Shown here one piece after another: positions 55,501 through 63,674 of a DNA stretch of 64,000 nt; the stretch's first letter is position 1, and each line of letters starts with the position of its first letter. The notes beneath the pieces were generated by a model. That model did not search any database and was not told the origin of the DNA. It saw only the letters and a program-made list of their open reading frames with translations. The stretch is from Xylanibacter rodentium. GTDB lineage: Bacteria; Bacteroidota; Bacteroidia; Bacteroidales; Bacteroidaceae. Made by a program: the position numbers and the translations under genes. The stretch is taken from assembly GCF_013166575.1 (NCBI RefSeq), contig NZ_JABKKE010000001.1:1-64000 (forward strand), written 5' to 3'.

Positions 55501-56070
55501 ATCCTCGTACTCGATACAGAGGTTTATTCCAATACCGGCGGTCAGTCATCAAAGGCCACACCGCTCGGTGCCATCGCCAAGTTTGCCGCTTCAGGCAAGC
55601 GCGTGCGCAAGAAAGACCTCGGTATGATTGCCACTACCTACGGCTACGTATACGTTGCCCAAATTGCTATGGGTGCCGATCAGGCCCAGTGCCTCAAAGC
55701 TATCCGCGAGGCCGAGGCTTATCCCGGACCGTCTATCATCATCGCCTACGCTCCGTGTATCAACCACGGCTTGAAGAAAGGCATGGGCAAGGCACAGGCC
55801 GAGGAAGCCGCTGCTGTGGCATGCGGTTACTGGCACTTATGGCGCTTCAATCCCGCACTCGAGGAAGAAGGCAAGAATCCGTTCACGCTCGACTCCAAGG
55901 AGCCGGCATGGGAGAACTTCCAGGATTATCTGAAAGGCGAGGTTCGTTTCCTCTCTGTTATGAAGCAGTTCCCCAACGAGGCTGCCGACCTGTTCAAGGC
56001 TTGTGAGGATATGGCAAAGAAGCGTTATCAGAGCTATGTCCGCATGACCAAGATGGACTGGAGCGAGTAA
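52519..56070 (+). CDS. nifJ: pyruvate:ferredoxin (flavodoxin) oxidoreductase
   Basis: A fused, homodimeric-type PFOR of 1183 residues, which turns pyruvate and CoA to acetyl-CoA, CO2 and reduced ferredoxin in anaerobic metabolism. Domains I/II (pyrimidine-binding), gamma-type domain III, a ferredoxin domain with two 4Fe-4S motifs (CIQCNKCAYVCP and CLGCGNCVDVCP), and the TPP domain with CSGCGE are visible in order. Length is typical. Codon use is clearly GC-rich and C-ending compared with the neighbours, consistent with high expression. Two terminators follow. Confidence 0.97.
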   Translation: MAKEKKFITCDGNQAAAHISYMFSEVAAIYPITPSSTMAEYVDEWAAQGRKNIFGETVLVQEMQSEGGAAGAVHGSLQAGALTSTYTASQGLLLMIPNMYKIAGEFLPCVFHVSARTLASHSLCIFGDHQDVMSTRQTGFAMLAEGSVQEVMDLAGVAHLATIKSRVPFVNFFDGFRTSHEIQKIEMLENDDLAPLVDQQALAEFRSRALTPEHPVARGMAENPDTFFTHRESCNSYYDAVPAIVEEYMEKISEITGRKYGLFNYYGAEDADRVIILMGSASEAAREAIDYLTVQGEKVGLVSVHLYRPFSVKHLLAAVPKTTKRIAVLDRTKEPGANGEPLYLDVKEAFYGVENAPVIVGGRYGLGSNDTTPAQILSVYENLALAEPKNHFTLGIVDDVTFTSLPQKEEIALGGEGMFEAKFYGLGADGTVGANKNSVKIIGDNTDKHCQAYFSYDSKKSGGFTCSHLRFGDTPIRSTYLVNTPNFVACHVQAYLNMYDVTRGLRKNGTFLLNTIWEDDTLVANLPNKIKKYFADNNIKVYYINATKIAQEIGLGNRTNTILQSAFFRITGVIPVDLAVEQMKKFIVKSYGKKGQDVVDKNYAAVDRGGEYKELAVDPAWSNLPADAAKENNDPAFINEVVRPINAQNGDLLPVSAFKGIEDGTWPQGTAAYEKRGVAAFVPTWMSENCIQCNKCAYVCPHACIRPFVMDEAEASGLNAVSLDIKAPAALKGMKFRMQVGVMDCLGCGNCVDVCPGNPKAGGKALKMVPLEGELDEAANWEYCVNNVKSKQDLVDIKQSPKNSQFATPLFEFSGACSGCGETPYVKLISQLFGDREIVANATGCSSIYSGSIPSTPYTTNEKGQGPAWANSLFEDFCEFGLGMTLANKKMRARIAELLTAAVSDEHVPAEFKAAAQEWLDGKDNADASKAAAAKLNPMIEDGAANGCETCKKLKELSHYLVKRSQWIIGGDGASYDIGYGGLDHVIASGEDVNILVLDTEVYSNTGGQSSKATPLGAIAKFAASGKRVRKKDLGMIATTYGYVYVAQIAMGADQAQCLKAIREAEAYPGPSIIIAYAPCINHGLKKGMGKAQAEEAAAVACGYWHLWRFNPALEEEGKNPFTLDSKEPAWENFQDYLKGEVRFLSVMKQFPNEAADLFKACEDMAKKRYQSYVRMTKMDWSE

Positions 56071-56087
56071 GTTTTTCTTTCCAAATG

Positions 56088-56135
56088 TCAGCCGGCCTCG
56101 ATAACAAGGCTAAATTACAGGGCCGGCTGATTTTT
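56088..56135 (+). terminator. terminator after the PFOR gene
   Basis: Perfect 10-bp stem TCAGCCGGCC/GGCCGGCTGA with a 23-base loop, followed by TTTTTAAA. Confidence 0.85.
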
Positions 56136-56145
56136 AAACAAGTAT

Positions 56146-56184
56146 GAAGGATGAGATGCATAAATGTTTCTCATCCTTCTTTTT
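56146..56184 (+). terminator. second terminator hairpin
   Basis: Perfect 11-bp stem GAAGGATGAGA/TCTCATCCTTC with a 12-base loop, followed by TTTTTATG. It backs up the first terminator. Confidence 0.75.
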
Positions 56185-56320
56185 ATGTGTAGAGTCAAAG
56201 TCATTTAACGGGCCAAAGATAAAATGCATTTAACATTGCCATTACGGCTTTACTAGTTATAACGGAGCCACCACAGGAAAGTGATGTAAATGAATTCAAA
56301 TTTTATATTATTAACTTTAC

Positions 56321-56389
56321 TGCCTAATGTTAATAATATTACTCATTAAAATTAATGACTTTACTTAGTAATATTATTAACATTAGTGC
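56321..56389. repeat. 20-bp perfect inverted repeat with a nested palindrome
   Basis: Arms 56324-56343 and 56367-56386 are exact reverse complements and extend three more bases outward past a one-base bulge (TGC/GCA). The 23-base loop contains CATTAAAATTAATG, another palindrome. No T-tract, so not a plain terminator. AT-rich. Confidence 0.8.
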
Positions 56390-56460
56390 AACCGTATGCA
56401 CGGACTATGTGCTGAAGACACTGAGTGAACCTCTGCATTTCCGATTTAACACACCCATCA

Positions 56461-56497
56461 AACCATAAACGCAGGAACAAACCATAAACGCAGGAAT
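56461..56497. repeat. two direct 18-bp copies
   Basis: AAACCATAAACGCAGGAA occurs at 56461-56478 and at 56480-56497, separated by one base (19-base period). Possibly binding sites or replication slippage. Confidence 0.7.
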
Positions 56498-56657
56498 ATA
56501 CCTTTTAGCACGTAACAGATATAAATGATTAATTATTAATCAAAAAATACAATACATACAAAAGGAATGTCCCTGCATTTATGTGGTGATTATAAACATA
56601 TAATTGTGAGTTTTGCAACACCTTATGGTATAGCGTACCGTAAGCATGTCGACCATA

Positions 56658-58304
56658 TTATTCCTTCAGCGGGCAGGCGAACTTGTCGCCCGTCTGTCGT
56701 ATCAGTTCGCGGGCATAGTTCTCTGGATATCCGGGACGCTTCACTCTTTCGCCGAGTCCCTCCTTGTTGCGTAACAGATTGCCTTTGGAGTCCTCCGGCT
56801 TGATAATCATGTCGTTGTACTTCACAATCAGATGGAAAGCCAACTGCTTCCAGCGTGTAAGCATCTGCATGGCTTTTTCACCGGTGTAGGCAGTAAGATA
56901 GGCACGGGCCTCGATCGGATTCTGCTTGTACAGTTCGGCTGCGCGAGCCTCTACCTTAGGCTGGGCTGCAAAGTAAGAAGCATCAAGCGAGTCTCGCACT
57001 TCACGGAGCGACGGAAACATGAGGCTGTAACGCGGATAGACCATATTGCTCACCCAGTTACACACCCAATAGGCATTGTCCATACTGAATGTCAACGCAT
57101 CGGCTCCAGGTGTAGCGTAACATTCAGGAACCTTGTCCGTTGCACAATAGACTGGTGTGAAAGCAACCATATTGCCATCGTCATTTCCCCACCATAGCAC
57201 ACCACCTATCTCACGAGGCAACCACGAGCGCATTTGGCTGACATAAACAAAGCCTGGCTGTTGCGTGCTTACAGGACGCTCATTGAAGTATTCACGGCCG
57301 TCTACGGTAAACGTGAGTGGCGTGGGACGGTAAGGCATCTGCCATATACCACCGCCAATGTCGCTGTCAAGCGCAAAGGGCGTACCCTCGTAATGGTCGC
57401 GCATAGCCTCTTCCACATCGTGTACGCTGAGTTTGCGTGACGGAACTATCCACAGCGGCATAGGCTCGGTATCCTTCACTTTGCCCTCGGCATAAGGAAC
57501 ATAACGTGCCATGCCGCTGCTGAAACGGTTAAAGAATGTCCACACCCGAGCCTCGCAAAATCGTCGGCCGCCAAAATCAGGTGCGGCATACGTTTCACAA
57601 AAGCTAAAATCAGCATCCTTGCCATTGAACCATCCCATCTTGCGGGCATACTTGATTACATTCTTCGAACAAATCACATTCTCCTTGTCCTTAGGATTGA
57701 ACGTGCGTATACGGCTTTGATTGGCATGAGCACAGATTGCATTATCAGGCACACGCAATGCGACCCACACCACACTCTTACTACCCGGGCCACAGCCCAT
57801 CATCTCCATAATCCAAGCCTCATTGGGATCACATATTGTAAAAGTTTCCCCCTCGCTGTTATAACCATATGTCTCTGTCAATGTTGTCATAACAGAGATA
57901 GCTTCACGTGCCGTTCGCGAGCGCTGAAGTGCAATATATATGAGCGAACCATAATCAAGAATACCAGTAGAGTCGACCATCTCCTCACGGCCTCCGAATG
58001 TGGTCTCGCCTATAGTCACCTGATATTCGTTGATGTTTCCTATCACGTTGTACGTCTCTTCAGCTTCTGGAATCTCGCCATGATACACGTTGGTATCCCA
58101 ATCGTAAATCTTTCGCATCTCGCCCTTGGCATGACGGCCGGCCGGATAGTGGCACAGACTTTGGAACATACCGTAGTCGTCGGCACTGTACGAGCATATC
58201 ACCGACCCGTCGATGCTGGCTTTCTTGCCCACAATGAAATTGGTACATGCAGCAGCATAGCCCGAAGTTACGAGCAATGCCGCAATCAATGCTTGTTTTC
58301 TCAT
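56658..58304 (-). CDS. C69-family dipeptidase
   Basis: A 548-residue secreted peptidase of family C69 (dipeptidase A/PepD type, Ntn-hydrolase fold). The signal peptide ends before C20 in AACTNFIVGKKASIDGS; this Cys, exposed after cleavage, would be the N-terminal nucleophile. The central FNPKDKENVICSKN and the DPNEAWIMEM segments fit. It hydrolyses small peptides, probably in the periplasm. The ATG at 58304 is the correct start; the open frame runs 32 codons further upstream but overlaps nadC. Its gene follows nadC by 17 bases. Confidence 0.85.
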   Translation of the reverse strand: MRKQALIAALLVTSGYAAACTNFIVGKKASIDGSVICSYSADDYGMFQSLCHYPAGRHAKGEMRKIYDWDTNVYHGEIPEAEETYNVIGNINEYQVTIGETTFGGREEMVDSTGILDYGSLIYIALQRSRTAREAISVMTTLTETYGYNSEGETFTICDPNEAWIMEMMGCGPGSKSVVWVALRVPDNAICAHANQSRIRTFNPKDKENVICSKNVIKYARKMGWFNGKDADFSFCETYAAPDFGGRRFCEARVWTFFNRFSSGMARYVPYAEGKVKDTEPMPLWIVPSRKLSVHDVEEAMRDHYEGTPFALDSDIGGGIWQMPYRPTPLTFTVDGREYFNERPVSTQQPGFVYVSQMRSWLPREIGGVLWWGNDDGNMVAFTPVYCATDKVPECYATPGADALTFSMDNAYWVCNWVSNMVYPRYSLMFPSLREVRDSLDASYFAAQPKVEARAAELYKQNPIEARAYLTAYTGEKAMQMLTRWKQLAFHLIVKYNDMIIKPEDSKGNLLRNKEGLGERVKRPGYPENYARELIRQTGDKFACPLKE

Positions 58305-58321
58305 CTTATTGTATTTAATGC

Positions 58322-59170
58322 TCAGCAAGCCTTGAAACTCATATCGAGACCTTTGACTGAATGTGTAAGCGCACCCACAGAGATAAAATCGACACCACAC
58401 TCGGCATAGTCGCGTATGGTATCGAATGTGATACCGCCACTTGACTCTGTCTCATAGCGTCCGGCAATCATCTCTACGGCCTTACGTGTATCAGCCACCG
58501 AGAAGTTGTCGAGCATGATACGGTCGATGCCGCCGCAATCCATGGCTTGCTGAAGCTCGTCGAAGTTTCGCACCTCAATCTCGATTTTCAGGTCGAGACC
58601 TTTCTCTTTAAGATACTCGTGACAGCGGTTGATGGCATTGGCTATGCCTCCGGAGAAGTCAACATGGTTGTCCTTGAGCAGAATCATGTCGAACAGTCCT
58701 ATCCGGTGATTGCATCCTCCGCCTATTTTCACAGCCTGCTTCTCAAGCATACGCATGCCGGGAGTGGTCTTGCGAGTATCGAGTACACGTGTTTTAGTGC
58801 CAGCCAGCCGCTCCACATAGCGTCCTGTCATGGTGGCTATGCCGCTCATGCGCTGCATGATATTCAACATGAGGCGCTCCGTCTGGAGCAACGAGCGCAC
58901 ACGTCCGGTGACAATCATTGCTATATCGCCATTCTTCACCTTAGAACCATCGCCCATAATTACTTCAACCTGCATTTCTGGGTCGAAGCGGCGGAACACC
59001 TCGCGGGCCACTTCCACTCCGGCCAATATACCTTCTTCCTTGATAAGAAGGTGCGACTTGCCCATTGCATCCTCGGGGATGCAACACAACGTGGTATGGT
59101 CACCATCACCAATATCCTCTGCAAACGAGAGATCGATAAGTCTGTCATTCAATTCGTCTACGCTTAACAT
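58322..59170 (-). CDS. nadC: nicotinate-nucleotide pyrophosphorylase (quinolinate phosphoribosyltransferase)
   Basis: NadC converts quinolinate and PRPP to nicotinate mononucleotide in de novo NAD synthesis. The 282-residue protein has the expected start DLSFAEDIGDGDHTT, the RVLDTRKTTPGMR loop, GGCNHRIGLFDMILLKDNH and LDNFS motifs and normal length. nadA and nadB are not in the window. C69 peptidase gene follows after 17 bases; the gene pair is probably cotranscribed. Confidence 0.96.
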   Translation of the reverse strand: MLSVDELNDRLIDLSFAEDIGDGDHTTLCCIPEDAMGKSHLLIKEEGILAGVEVAREVFRRFDPEMQVEVIMGDGSKVKNGDIAMIVTGRVRSLLQTERLMLNIMQRMSGIATMTGRYVERLAGTKTRVLDTRKTTPGMRMLEKQAVKIGGGCNHRIGLFDMILLKDNHVDFSGGIANAINRCHEYLKEKGLDLKIEIEVRNFDELQQAMDCGGIDRIMLDNFSVADTRKAVEMIAGRYETESSGGITFDTIRDYAECGVDFISVGALTHSVKGLDMSFKAC

Positions 59171-59273
59171 TATATCTTGATATTTTAAACTTGATTTTTG
59201 TTTTTATATTTATGTCTCGTCAGTATGTTTTCCTATCTTGTCAAACAAATATTCCTACCTTTACAATAATCAA

Positions 59274-59756
59274 TTAAAGGTATACCCCAAAACCTAAACG
59301 GAAGCCCACAGAACTGTAATCGCTGTGACTCTTAAACGAGTGGTTGTAGTAAATCTCAGGTTCTATTGTCACCGTATGGCTGATAAAGAAAGCATATCCA
59401 ATCTGAACGCTCGGCATGAAATCGTCATAGTCACTTCCACGATGAACATAATCGGCCGATGCTCCAAGGAACAAACCGTTCTGCACAATATAATAACGGG
59501 CACCGACACCCAAAGAGAGTTCTGCCGATACATCTTTCTTTTTGTCATATGCCATCTGAGCTGTCACCATCCAATCATCCATAAAAAGATATCCGCCCTT
59601 TGCCTGTAATCCAAAATGACTCTTTTCCGAACCGTTATAACTCATATTCAAACCCGATATGGACGAGCCGATATACTTCTTTCCATTTTCAAACTGAGCG
59701 TTAGCCGAAACGGTCATTACAAGACCGAGAAGCATCAATGTTAGTTTTCTCTTCAT
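59274..59756 (-). CDS. small outer-membrane beta-barrel protein
   Basis: A 160-residue protein with a signal peptide (MKRKLTLMLLGLVMTVSANAQ) and alternating strands (GLQAKGGYLFMDDWMVTAQM, then LGVGARYYIV) that end in an aromatic-rich stretch, as in eight-strand barrels of the OmpX/OmpA-barrel type. The role is unknown. It lies five bases after cstA, implying cotranscription. Confidence 0.75.
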   Translation of the reverse strand: MKRKLTLMLLGLVMTVSANAQFENGKKYIGSSISGLNMSYNGSEKSHFGLQAKGGYLFMDDWMVTAQMAYDKKKDVSAELSLGVGARYYIVQNGLFLGASADYVHRGSDYDDFMPSVQIGYAFFISHTVTIEPEIYYNHSFKSHSDYSSVGFRLGFGVYL

Positions 59757-59761
59757 AATTT

Positions 59762-61234
59762 CTATGATTTTAAAGTTGATTCTTTATAATAACGTCTTCG
59801 CCATATCATAAACCAGAAAATTGCGGCAAGCAATGTCATACCGCCAAATGTATAGGCTAACGGCTCAGGCAAATTAAAAGCCTGACGTGATACGAACAAA
59901 TACGTACTGCATATTGTTGTCATGAATAAAGCCGGAACGAGTGTTACAATATATGGCTTACCTTCTTGCACGAGATAAACAGTCAATGTCCAGAAAGTGA
60001 AAACGGACAGTGTCTGATTGGCCCATCCGAAATACTGCCATATAATATTGAAACCATCAGGATTCTCTATCTGCCAGAAAAGCATGGCAATCGACAATAC
60101 AAAAAGCGGTATACAGATATAAAGACGCTTGCGTACAGGGCGCTGGTTCATGCCGATGGCTTCGGCTATTATCAGACGGGCTGAACGAAAAGCCGTGTCA
60201 CCACTGGTAATCGGAGCCGCCACCACTCCGAACAAGGCCAGGATTCCTCCTACGACCCCAAGCCAGTCGTTACATATTATATTGACCACAGCTGGTGCCG
60301 ATGTGTGAAAACCGGACTCACGTGCCGCTTCTATAATCTGATATCCCGGAGAAGGCGAGCCATAAAAGAAATACGACGATACCGTTGCCCATATCAGTGC
60401 CACAATACCCTCGGTAATCATGGCACCATAAAAAATCGGACGCCCCATCTTCTCGCTCTTCACACAACGTGCCATCAGCGGACTCTGTGTTGCATGGAAA
60501 CCACTTACAGCCCCGCAGGCAATTGTGATAAACAAGCATGGGAATATCCGGTCCGTCCACGAAGAATCGGCATTCATCCCCATATTGCCAAGTCCATCCC
60601 ATAATTCCGGAACATCCGGCATCTTTACAAAAAGAACAATCATAAGGGCAAAAGCCATGAAGAGCAAAGACAATGCAAACAGCGGGTAAATCTTTCCGAT
60701 AATCTTATCTATAGGAAGCATCGTCGCTACAATATAATATACAAAGATAATGATAATCCACATGGCCGAAGTACCGCCTATGGAATGTAGTATTTCTGCA
60801 GGACTATAAACAAAAACGGTACCTACCATTATAAGAAGCAAGACTGTAAAAACAAGCATTACCCTCTTTGTTGTCATTCCGAGATACTTGCCGATGAGTT
60901 GGGGAAGGCTTGCACCGCCATTACGCATGGAAAGCATTCCACTGAGATAGTCGTGAGTCGCTCCCGCAAATATACATCCCAACACTATCCACAAGTAAGC
61001 CGAAGGACCGAATTTGGCTCCCATAATAGCACCGAATATAGGTCCCGTACCGGCTATGTTCAGAAACTGTATCATGAATACTTTCCAATTCGGAAGCGCA
61101 ATATAATCCACTCCGTCGGATTTGGATATGGCAGGAGTAACACGATTGTCAGGCGAGAAAACTCGTTCTATAAACCGTCCGTACAGAAAATAACCTGCAA
61201 TCAAAGCCAAAAGGCTAAGAACAAAAGATACCAT
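59762..61234 (-). CDS. cstA: carbon starvation protein CstA-family transporter
   Basis: A 490-residue membrane protein with about 13 helices of the CstA family, peptide or pyruvate transporters in enteric bacteria. The start YFLYGRFIERVFSPD, GTGPIFGAIMGAKFGP and FHATQSPLMARCV are the family's landmark segments. It is shorter than the 700-residue E. coli proteins but the normal size for the short CstA form. Substrate here unknown; peptide or pyruvate is likely. A -7 box lies 34 bases upstream; an OMP gene follows. Confidence 0.88.
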   Translation of the reverse strand: MVSFVLSLLALIAGYFLYGRFIERVFSPDNRVTPAISKSDGVDYIALPNWKVFMIQFLNIAGTGPIFGAIMGAKFGPSAYLWIVLGCIFAGATHDYLSGMLSMRNGGASLPQLIGKYLGMTTKRVMLVFTVLLLIMVGTVFVYSPAEILHSIGGTSAMWIIIIFVYYIVATMLPIDKIIGKIYPLFALSLLFMAFALMIVLFVKMPDVPELWDGLGNMGMNADSSWTDRIFPCLFITIACGAVSGFHATQSPLMARCVKSEKMGRPIFYGAMITEGIVALIWATVSSYFFYGSPSPGYQIIEAARESGFHTSAPAVVNIICNDWLGVVGGILALFGVVAAPITSGDTAFRSARLIIAEAIGMNQRPVRKRLYICIPLFVLSIAMLFWQIENPDGFNIIWQYFGWANQTLSVFTFWTLTVYLVQEGKPYIVTLVPALFMTTICSTYLFVSRQAFNLPEPLAYTFGGMTLLAAIFWFMIWRRRYYKESTLKS

Positions 61235-61267
61235 CGTTCTATTCTTTTATTTTAAAAATCCTTAGTG

Positions 61268-61275
61268 CAAAAGTA
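61268..61275 (-). promoter_or_regulatory. -7 box of cstA
   Basis: TACTTTTG on the minus strand fits TAnnTTTG; the ATG at 61234 is about 30 bases downstream. No clear TTTG upstream. Confidence 0.4.
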
Positions 61276-61284
61276 ACTATTTAA

Positions 61285-61315
61285 TTTGAGATATGAAAAA
61301 ATAATCATAACTTTG
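61285..61315 (+). promoter_or_regulatory. promoter of the GH10-like hydrolase gene
   Basis: TTTG (61285-61288), 19 bases, TAACTTTG (61308-61315). Full consensus; ATG at 61334 is 19 bases after the box. Confidence 0.75.
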
Positions 61316-61333
61316 CGCCCAAATATTTAAAAT

Positions 61334-63040
61334 ATGAAATCCTTTTATACAATCAAACGATATATAACAGTTTTTATAATCATTCTTTTCGGAATAAATC
61401 CGGACATATATGCACAGTTCCACATAAGAAAGCATGAAGTGAGAGCCGTATGGCTCACAACCATCGGCGGACTTGACTGGCCTCATTCATATGCCCGTTC
61501 CGAACGCTCCATAGCAAGTCAGAAGCAAGAGTTATGCAACATACTTGACAGACTGAAAGCAGCAAACATAAATACAGTGCTCCTTCAAACCCGCATACGC
61601 GGTACAGTGATATACCCTTCGTCGTATGAACCTTGGGACGGATGTTTGTCAGGCATACCCGGTATATCTCCCGGATACGACGCATTGGAGTTCGCTACGG
61701 AAGAATGTCACAAACGTGGCATGGAGTTGCATGCGTGGGTTGTCACTATACCTGTAGGAAAATGGAATAAGGAAGGATGCAAAAAGTTGCGTGCTAAGTA
61801 TCCATCAATGATAAAAAGGATTGGAGACGAGGGATATATGAATCCTGAACGTAAGGAAACTGGTGAATATCTTGCAAAGATATGCCGTGAAATCACGGAA
61901 AACTATGATATTGACGGAATACATCTCGACTACATACGCTATCCGGAGACGTGGCAAGGTCCTATAGATAGAGTTCATGGACGTGACAATATCACACGGA
62001 TTGTAAGACAAATCAGCAATACGGTCAAGACTGTCAAACCATGGGTGAAGATGAGTTGTTCGCCGATAGGCAAATATGACGACCTCACGAGATACCGCAG
62101 TTATGGATGGAATGCCCGGACAAAAGTCTGTCAGGATGCACAAGCATGGTTGCGCGACGGGCTGATGGACGAGCTATTCCCTATGATGTATTTTAGAGGA
62201 GATCAGTTCTATCCTTTTGCACTCGATTGGAAAGAAAATGACTACGGACGCATAATATCCATCGGATTAGGCATTTACTTCATGTCTCCTAAAGAGAAAG
62301 ACTGGGATTTGGATGTAATAACCAGACAGATGAACGTGCTGAGAAGCCAAGGCATGGGGCACGCCTATTTCCGTTCCAAGTTCTTCACGGACAATCTGAA
62401 AGGTATATATGACATTGCCAAAACCGACATAGACAACTATCCGGCACTCATTCCTGCAATGACATGGCAGTCATCCGTAAAACCAATGCCACCGATGCAA
62501 TTGACTGTCACCGTAACCGACGAAGGTGATCTGTTGGCATGGAGCGGAGCACAAGACATGTCCGACGGTCCATATCTGATGTACAACATATATTCTTCTA
62601 CCGAATATCCGGTCAATACAGAAGATGCACGCAACATCATTGCAGCACGATACAGGAACGAGTCCGCCATTATCCCACGAAAGAAACATTCCGCCCCACT
62701 CTACTATGCCGTGACTGCCACAGACAGATACGGCAATGAGAGCAATCCGGCAACAATTCCCTCAAACGAAGAAACTGACTTAAAATCATGCCTGCCACTG
62801 CTTGAAAACAACGGCATTACATTGCAGGCTCCCGACAAAGGCAAAGTACTCGATGCCGACTATCTTATGATAGAGACCCTGCAGGGCAACATCATAGCCA
62901 CACGTCCATATTGCGAAACCGGTATAGACATATCGGAAATACCTGAAGGCATGTATGTTCTGAAATCACTCGGACGCAAAGGCATCGGCCACCGCATGGG
63001 ACATTTCACAATTAAACGGCCGCATAATAGACAATACTGA
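61334..63040 (+). CDS. GHL10/DUF187-family secreted glycoside hydrolase-like protein
   Basis: A 568-residue secreted protein. The N-terminal two thirds (about 30-380) fit the GHL10 (DUF187) barrel: EVRAVWLTTIGGLDWPHS, NTVLLQTRIRG, GMELHAWV and GIHLDYIRYP. The C-terminal part (about 390-560) reads as one fibronectin III-like domain plus a small extra domain. Relatives act on bacterial or plant polysaccharides, but the catalytic action of this group is mostly untested. The start follows a perfect promoter. The downstream lipoprotein gene lies 118 bases further on. Confidence 0.82.
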   Translation: MKSFYTIKRYITVFIIILFGINPDIYAQFHIRKHEVRAVWLTTIGGLDWPHSYARSERSIASQKQELCNILDRLKAANINTVLLQTRIRGTVIYPSSYEPWDGCLSGIPGISPGYDALEFATEECHKRGMELHAWVVTIPVGKWNKEGCKKLRAKYPSMIKRIGDEGYMNPERKETGEYLAKICREITENYDIDGIHLDYIRYPETWQGPIDRVHGRDNITRIVRQISNTVKTVKPWVKMSCSPIGKYDDLTRYRSYGWNARTKVCQDAQAWLRDGLMDELFPMMYFRGDQFYPFALDWKENDYGRIISIGLGIYFMSPKEKDWDLDVITRQMNVLRSQGMGHAYFRSKFFTDNLKGIYDIAKTDIDNYPALIPAMTWQSSVKPMPPMQLTVTVTDEGDLLAWSGAQDMSDGPYLMYNIYSSTEYPVNTEDARNIIAARYRNESAIIPRKKHSAPLYYAVTATDRYGNESNPATIPSNEETDLKSCLPLLENNGITLQAPDKGKVLDADYLMIETLQGNIIATRPYCETGIDISEIPEGMYVLKSLGRKGIGHRMGHFTIKRPHNRQY

Positions 63041-63158
63041 ACAAAGACTTCTTTTCTCTTTGGAAGCATTTCCATCGGAAATACAAGACATCAGACTGCC
63101 ATATAATACATTTGAAATACATCCAAAACAAACAATAACAAACAAAACCATAAATGAA

Positions 63159-63548
63159 ATGAAAAGAATAGCATACGCCATCATCACCGCTCTGGCATTG
63201 ACAGCATGTCAGGAGTCACTCGAAGAAAGATGTGCCAGAGAGGCAGAAGAGTATACAAAAAAGAAATGTCCGGCAAGGATAGACCAAAACACCGTCATCG
63301 ACAGTCTGGTATTCGAGCGTGCCACCCACACGATGCACTATTACTACACACTGACCGGAACAGCCGACGACCCGAAGACATTCACGATGTTCAATGCCGA
63401 AAACGTGCTGCTTACACAGCTTAAGAACTCAACGATGATAAAAACATATAAAGACGCCGGCTACAGTTTCGCATATACCTATCATTCTAAAAAGGAAAAG
63501 GGCCGCATATTGTTTGAAAAGACATTTACCAAGGAAGACTACAAATAA
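63159..63548 (+). CDS. small lipoprotein
   Basis: A 129-residue protein with a lipoprotein signal (MKRIAYAIITALALTAC) and a mature domain with KKCPARIDQNTVIDSLVF and THTMHYYYTLTGT, a simple alpha/beta-like pattern with one further cysteine pair. No function known. The ATG at 63159 places the Cys at residue 17; the longer frame upstream lacks a signal peptide. A palindrome and long inverted repeat follow before the convergent yebC gene. Confidence 0.65.
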   Translation: MKRIAYAIITALALTACQESLEERCAREAEEYTKKKCPARIDQNTVIDSLVFERATHTMHYYYTLTGTADDPKTFTMFNAENVLLTQLKNSTMIKTYKDAGYSFAYTYHSKKEKGRILFEKTFTKEDYK

Positions 63549-63572
63549 GCATAAAATTATCAGGAACAGCCA

Positions 63573-63590
63573 ATACTCCAATTGGAGTAT
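63573..63590. repeat. 18-bp perfect palindrome
   Basis: ATACTCCAATTGGAGTAT is its own reverse complement. It lies four bases before the long inverted repeat. It may be a binding site or part of a terminator array. Confidence 0.8.
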
Positions 63591-63594
63591 GAAA

Positions 63595-63656
63595 GGCTTA
63601 CAAATCAAATACGGTGTGTCGGATATGTCCGGCACACCGTATTTGATTTGTAAGCC
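63595..63656. repeat. 29-bp inverted repeat between convergent genes
   Basis: Arms 63595-63623 and 63628-63656 are reverse complements with one G/T pair, separated by TATG. The 62-base hairpin is flanked by the lipoprotein gene on one side and yebC on the other, so it may end transcription from both. No long T-tract follows on either side. Confidence 0.85.
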
Positions 63657-63674
63657 ACAAAACGCAACAGACAA

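Larger units (their letters stand above)
56185..56657. other. gene-free region, 473 bases
   Basis: Between the PFOR terminators and the stop of the minus-strand peptidase gene. It has a 20-bp perfect inverted repeat (56324-56386), a pair of 18-bp direct copies (56461-56497) and a GATTAAT-T-ATTAATC palindrome (56527-56541). No ORF or RNA gene is convincing. Confidence 0.55.
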
